DNA of 32,909 nt from Kiritimatiellia bacterium (GTDB lineage: Bacteria > Verrucomicrobiota > Kiritimatiellia > RFP12 > UBA1067). The notes below the pieces were generated by a model. It did no database searches, was not told the DNA's origin, and saw only the letters and a program-made list of their open reading frames with translations. Each line of letters opens with the position of its first letter. Positions within the stretch are counted from its first letter, which is position 1. This document shows, one piece after another, positions 30,103-32,909 of this stretch. The position numbers and the translations under genes are program-made. The stretch lies in assembly GCA_017463935.1 (NCBI GenBank), contig JAFUEM010000013.1:1-32909 (forward strand), written 5' to 3'.

Positions 30103-31113
30103 TCATCCGATTTGCGCGAGGGTTGTCTCCAGTTCGCGAAGAAACGCGGCGCCTTCGTCCGGCGGAACCGGGCGGCCGAACGGAGAACGCGCGAGGCCGC
30201 AATCGAAGCCGTGCAGCTTCATCGCCAACTTCCGGAACGAGAAGTTGCTGCTTCGGCCGAGCAGGCCCACTATCCTGTTGACGCCGTCCTGCACCGGAGA
30301 GGCTTCGACGAAACGCCCGGACTTCGCAAGGCCGCAGATTCTTGCGAACTTCTCGGGAATCACATTGTAGGTTGTGCCTATGCCGCCGGAGAACAGTCCA
30401 TTCATGGAAAGCCCGCCAAGAAGATGCGGATCGTCTCCAACGAAAAACACAGCCTCTTTGTCCAGCATGCGCTTGAGTTCCTGCACGGACCAGAAATTGT
30501 GTCCCGTGTATTTGAGCCCCTTGAGGTTAGGGATGTCGAAGAATTTTCTTTCCCGCGCAGGATCGAGCTCCCGGTACCAGCAGTATATCATGAGCGGCAG
30601 CGATGTTGCGCTGGCGATTCGGCTGTAATGGCAGTAAGAGGCTTCGAAGTTCTGCCCGAAGACGAGAGGCCCAAGCGACGCGATCCAGTCGGCGCCGGCC
30701 TTTTCGGCATGTTTTGCGAGAGTCGCGGAGTCTTCGGTATACGTGCAGCCAACATGTACAATTACCTTTGCGCGTCCTGCGACTGCGCTTATCACGGACT
30801 CTGCAAGATACTTGCGCTCGTCGACCGACAGCAGCACATGCTCGCCAGTTCCGCCGCCGACGTAAAACCCCGAAATGCCTTTGCCGATCAGAAATTCGAC
30901 CATCCGCCCGACAATATCTCCATTGATGGAACCATCCTTGCCGTATGGAGTGAATATCGGCGCTATCGCACCCTCAAGACCCTTGAACTCTCGTCCCGAA
31001 AGGACGGGAAACGTGTTCGTACGCTCGGAGGCTGCTGCTGCGGACTGGGATGTCATCCCGCCAACCGCGGCAGCCGCCGCGCCGCTAATGAATTCTCGCC
31101 GGTTCATCGTCAT
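30103..31113 (-). CDS. Tat-exported dihydrodipicolinate synthase / N-acetylneuraminate lyase family protein
   Basis: The protein has 336 residues from ATG 31113. MNRREFISGAAAAAVGGMTS is a Tat signal, unusual because this aldolase family is normally cytosolic. The barrel follows: LEGAIAPIFTPYGKDGSI, FYVGGGTGEHVLLSVDER (GGGTGE is the keto-acid carboxylate site, residues 86-91), KVIVHVGCTYT, SLPLMIYCWY (Tyr177) and NLKGLKYTG with the Schiff-base Lys201, then VFFVGDDPHLLGGLSMNGLFSGGIG. Tyr and Lys suit the class I aldolase chemistry of NAL and DHDPS. With a sialidase in the operon, lyase activity on sialic acid is the simplest idea. NAL would normally act after uptake, so a different exported role is possible. 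It is the first gene of the operon. Confidence 0.83.
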   Translation of the reverse strand: MTMNRREFISGAAAAAVGGMTSQSAAAASERTNTFPVLSGREFKGLEGAIAPIFTPYGKDGSINGDIVGRMVEFLIGKGISGFYVGGGTGEHVLLSVDERKYLAESVISAVAGRAKVIVHVGCTYTEDSATLAKHAEKAGADWIASLGPLVFGQNFEASYCHYSRIASATSLPLMIYCWYRELDPARERKFFDIPNLKGLKYTGHNFWSVQELKRMLDKEAVFFVGDDPHLLGGLSMNGLFSGGIGTTYNVIPEKFARICGLAKSGRFVEASPVQDGVNRIVGLLGRSSNFSFRKLAMKLHGFDCGLARSPFGRPVPPDEGAAFLRELETTLAQIG

Positions 31114-31177
31114 AAAGCATCTTCCCGTTTCATCGCTGATGTGAATAGTTTAGCAAACATGCCGATTCATTTCTTCC

Positions 31178-31206
31178 ATAATATTGCGATTGTAATATAT
31201 CTGCAA
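31178..31206 (-). promoter_or_regulatory. Promoter of the lyase-GH43-LamG-sialidase operon
   Basis: On the minus strand TTGCAG (31201-31206), 17 bases, TATTAT (31178-31183). The leader to ATG 31113 is about 58 bases and has no strong ribosome site (GGGAAG only). Confidence 0.65.
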
Positions 31207-31245
31207 AGGCGACGAAACCCTCTTTTGTGCCTCGCGCGGGGGTGC

Positions 31246-31285
31246 GAGGGTCAGACCCTTGTGATACGGTCGAAGTGATACGGTC
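31246..31285. repeat. REP-like palindrome GAGGGTCAGACCCTT with 11-bp direct repeat
   Basis: AGGGTCAGACCCT (31247-31259) is palindromic around the central A. It is followed by two exact copies of GTGATACGGTC (31261-31271 and 31275-31285) spaced 14 bases start to start. The palindrome is the most canonical member of the family seen at 10309, 20634 and 23652. Confidence 0.65.
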
Positions 31286-31403
31286 AAAATGATTTTGATA
31301 GACGGCTAGCCATGATGAAGCTGTGCGAGAGTATGTCTGGAAGATGCCGCCGAATCTGTCGGTCGGCACGTCAGCCATTTGTGCGACATAATTCTGCGGG
31401 CCC

Positions 31404-31444
31404 GAACACACATGTCCGTGATCGTGAACACGCATGTTCGTGAT
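31404..31444. repeat. Two 19-bp direct repeats, 22-bp period
   Basis: GAACACACATGTCCGTGAT (31404-31422) and GAACACGCATGTTCGTGAT (31426-31444) differ at two positions and are spaced one every 22 bases, about two helical turns. The second unit contains the palindrome CACGCATGTTCGTG-type half-sites (CACG and CGTG). This could be a pair of operator sites for a dimeric regulator; no nearby promoter has been shown. Confidence 0.55.
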
Positions 31445-31472
31445 TACGGGCGCGGTTTCCCTGTTTTTAATT

Positions 31473-31719
31473 AACTCCGAGCAGCTGGGCTTTCGTTACC
31501 ACTTCGCGCAATTCGTGCTGCGTCGCGCGTGAAATTGTTTTGTAGCTGATGAGAAATGTCTATTTGTGGCTGGAGGAGGTTTCCTTCCGACCACCTCGTG
31601 TCTGAAGGCGGGTCGTCTTACCTGCCGAAGGCAGATTAAAAGGATGTTTCTCAACACATCCTGCGCGTTTGAAACCACGAAGTAGCGAAGCGGTAGTGGG
31701 AGCCCAAACGCTCGGAGTT
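31473..31719. repeat. 247-bp hairpin-rich element with imperfect terminal inverted repeats
   Basis: AACTCCGAGC at 31473 pairs exactly with GCTCGGAGTT at 31710-31719. The match continues imperfectly for about 43 bases on each side (the next shared blocks are TGGGCT, TACC and CTTCGC). Inside are three clear stems: GTGGCTGGAGG with CTTCCGACCAC (31566-31594, one mismatch), CTGCC-GAA-GGCAG (31622-31634), and AGGATGT with ACATCCT (31641-31662). The whole can fold as one closed multi-branch structure. It holds no convincing gene. It could be a structured non-coding RNA or a non-autonomous mobile element (MITE-like); sequence alone does not decide. I do not recognise it as RNase P, tmRNA, SRP or 6S RNA. 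Confidence 0.5.
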
Positions 31720-31762
31720 GATAAATGTCAATGTTGGCCGGGGTCTCACCGCAATTTTTTTT

Positions 31763-31938
31763 CTAGAGGGGCTAGACCGCTCGCTTTGCTCGCTACGCTA
31801 GACCGCCCGCTTACGCGGGCTAATCTAGACTTCTAGGGGACTGCGAGGGTCGGACCCCGCTTCGCTCACTGAGCTGGAACGCGCGGCAAAGCCGCGCTAT
31901 TCTAGAAGTCGAGAGTTCTAGATGTCTAGATGTCCTAG
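31763..31938. repeat. CTAG-rich intergenic segment with short hairpins
   Basis: The tetramer CTAG, usually scarce in bacterial DNA, occurs nine times in 176 bases (starting at 31763, 31772, 31798, 31825, 31833, 31902, 31918, 31926 and 31935). Hairpins are GCCCGC-TTAC-GCGGGC (31805-31820), GGGTC-GGACCC (31847-31857) and a perfect GCGCGGC-AAA-GCCGCGC (31881-31897). TCTAGATG is repeated in tandem at 31917-31932. Between 31720 and 31762 only a T8 run is notable. No gene is seen. Confidence 0.7.
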
Positions 31939-32028
31939 AATTCGAGGAGGCAAGATGAGCGGCGCAACGGCCTCGGCTTTTTGATGAACGGCGTGGGCAT
32001 CTGCTAGGCGGACGGCCGCAATTTGTGA

Positions 32029-32034
32029 TATACT
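32029..32034 (+). promoter_or_regulatory. Candidate -10 box of the DHH phosphoesterase gene
   Basis: TATACT lies 9 bases before ATG 32044, so the transcript would have a leader of only two or three bases. No good -35 box is present, and no ribosome site precedes the ATG, so the call is tentative. A strong AGGAGG at 31945-31950 upstream serves only a nine-codon frame (31955-31984). Confidence 0.4.
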
Positions 32035-32043
32035 ATCGACCGA

Positions 32044-32909
32044 ATGGCTGAGGACAAAGAACAGTACGAGGCGGCGAAGCGGCTGATCGCGGGCGCGAGA
32101 CGAATTCTCATCTCGGGGCACCTTTCGCCGGACGGCGATGCGCTCGGGAGCATGATCGCGCTCGCGCGCCTCCTGACGAACGCGGGATACGAGGCGTTCG
32201 CCACCGCCGACCTGAATGCGCTCGGCAAGCTCGCGTTCCTCGACGGCGTCGACCGCCTCATCCCCGTGCGCAAACTCAAGCGCCGGAAGTTCGACCTCTT
32301 CATCGCGCTCGACTGCAGCGCCTTCAACCGCATGCCGCCGGAAGTGAAGCCGGTCGCCGAGAAGCTGCCGGCCGTCTGCTTCGACCACCACCTGACGAAC
32401 GACGGCACCTTCGGCGCGGCGCAGATCGTCGATCCCGCCGCGTCCAGCACGTCGGAGATCGTCTGGCGCTTCGCGAAGTGGATGGAATGGCCGCTCGACC
32501 GCACCGTCGCCGAGGCGCTGTGGGTCGGCATGGTCACGGACACGGGCCGCTTCGCCTACGACGCGACGAGCCCGCGCACGATGCGCGCGGCGGGCGACCT
32601 CCTCAAGCACGGCGTGCGCACGGCGCTCATCAACGACATCATCTACGGCACGTTCCCGCGCAAGGCGATCGAGCTCAAGCGCCTCGCCTGGCGCTCGCTG
32701 CACGTCTGGAAGAACCGCAAGGTCGCCGAGGTGTCGCTGACGCGCGACGACTTCCGCGCGGTGCGCGGCACGAAGGCGGACGCGGAGGATCTGATCGAGA
32801 TTCCGCGCGCCGTGGCGAAGAACGAGATCGCGCTCTTCTTCTACCAGATCCCCGACCGCACGAAGGAGACGCGCTGCTCGATCCGCACGCGCGGCGACTG
32901 GGACGCGAC
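32044..32909 (+). CDS. DHH-family phosphoesterase, NrnA-like (3' truncated by window edge)
   Basis: The reading frame runs without a stop from ATG 32044 to the window end, 288 codons. Motifs of the DHH domain: SGHLSPDGDALGS (His26, Asp30 and Asp32 for the two metals), FIALDCS (Asp90), the name-giving FDHH (Asp114-His115-His116), DPAASSTSEIV and VTDTGRFAYDATS. The start of the DHHA1 domain follows (KVAEVSLTRDDF, then AVAKNEIALFFYQ). NrnA-type enzymes in the cytosol degrade nanoRNA oligonucleotides and dephosphorylate pAp. Typical length is 310-330 residues, so only about 30 residues are missing. High GC and uniform codon use suggest a core gene that bounds the accessory region on the right. 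Confidence 0.9.
   Translation, partial: MAEDKEQYEAAKRLIAGARRILISGHLSPDGDALGSMIALARLLTNAGYEAFATADLNALGKLAFLDGVDRLIPVRKLKRRKFDLFIALDCSAFNRMPPEVKPVAEKLPAVCFDHHLTNDGTFGAAQIVDPAASSTSEIVWRFAKWMEWPLDRTVAEALWVGMVTDTGRFAYDATSPRTMRAAGDLLKHGVRTALINDIIYGTFPRKAIELKRLAWRSLHVWKNRKVAEVSLTRDDFRAVRGTKADAEDLIEIPRAVAKNEIALFFYQIPDRTKETRCSIRTRGDWDA

Larger units (their letters stand above)
31207..31472. other. Gene-free stretch between operon promoter and structured element
   Basis: No convincing gene lies here. A 101-codon minus-strand frame (31130-31435) overlaps the operon promoter and repeats and has no recognisable domain. The stretch holds the GGGTCAGACCC palindrome, an 11-bp direct repeat and a 19-bp tandem pair, listed separately. 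Confidence 0.55.

Noticed and set aside
31130-31435. 101-codon minus-strand frame in the right intergenic region
   Set aside because: It overlaps the operon promoter, the REP-like palindrome and the 19-bp tandem repeats, and has no domain or ribosome site.
31545-31560. Hammerhead-like CTGATGAG core in the structured element
   Set aside because: The CTGATGAG and a GAAA are present, but the stems and conserved GAAAC spacing of a hammerhead ribozyme could not be placed.
31955-31984. Nine-codon frame (MSGATASAF) with a strong AGGAGG upstream of the DHH gene
   Set aside because: The ribosome site is good, but the peptide is very short, no promoter is evident and nothing else supports translation. 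It is noted only as a possible leader peptide.
1-32909. CRISPR array, tRNA or rRNA genes, complete insertion sequence
   Set aside because: No regular spaced repeats, no tRNA-like or rRNA-like conserved segments and no transposase reading frame were found on either strand.

Overview
The window is a GC-rich bacterial segment, roughly 60-65% GC by eye with a lower-GC stretch at about 25.0-31.1 kb. It most resembles a gut-type member of the Planctomycetes-Verrucomicrobia-Chlamydiae group, and Kiritimatiellae or Lentisphaerae is my best guess. That guess rests on the gene mix: secreted multi-LamG proteins with 'Y-E-(A/S)-x-G-x-x-Y-(I/V)-(D/N)-x-G' openings, many Tat-exported enzymes, XylR-like LacI/AraC hybrid regulators, and GH78, GH97, GH36, GH43 and sialidase-type glycosidases. 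No rRNA, tRNA or CRISPR array was seen, and no full transposase or phage gene. Both ends are cut genes: the 3' part of an NhaC-type Na+/H+ antiporter at the left, and the 5' part of a DHH phosphoesterase (NrnA-like) at the right. In between is an accessory, mostly catabolic region.

Layout. (1) At 1281-9959 a minus-strand XylR-like regulator diverges from a plus-strand operon: a triple-LamG secreted protein, an exported EEP phosphohydrolase, a Tat-exported GH20-like TIM-barrel protein and a GH78 alpha-L-rhamnosidase. (2) At 10401-18365 a good promoter drives a second triple-LamG gene and two Tat-exported calcineurin-type phosphoesterases. A GpsA-like dehydrogenase, an OPA-family (GlpT/UhpT-like) transporter joined to it by an ATGA overlap, and another XylR-like regulator follow. 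(3) At 18513-24876 are a GH97 lipoprotein, a GH36-type alpha-galactosidase, a third Tat-exported calcineurin phosphoesterase, a truncated glycosyltransferase leader, and a dicarboxylate/amino-acid:cation symporter. (4) At 24990-31206 an AraC regulator and a minus-strand operon follow: Tat-exported NAL/DHDPS-family lyase, GH43-like protein, LamG protein, sialidase. (5) At 31114-32043 a 930-bp gene-free stretch is packed with repeats and predicted hairpins.

How the genes may work together (inference). Each block pairs substrate-binding or cell-surface proteins (LamG) with exported glycosidases and its own sugar-sensing regulator. Four exported phosphohydrolases and a glycerol-3-phosphate dehydrogenase/organophosphate transporter pair suggest the substrates carry phosphate or glycerol phosphate as well as rhamnose, galactose and possibly sialic acid.

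Most unusual signals: a shared short C-terminal tail (hydrophobic residues ending in one Lys/Arg) on all three LamG proteins; a REP-like palindrome family at gene boundaries, one copy of which truncates a glycosyltransferase; two copies of a decayed winged-helix gene fragment 8.9 kb apart; a 247-bp hairpin-rich element with imperfect terminal inverted repeats; and several promoters whose -10 box lies only 7-9 bases before the start codon, suggesting leaderless or nearly leaderless messages.
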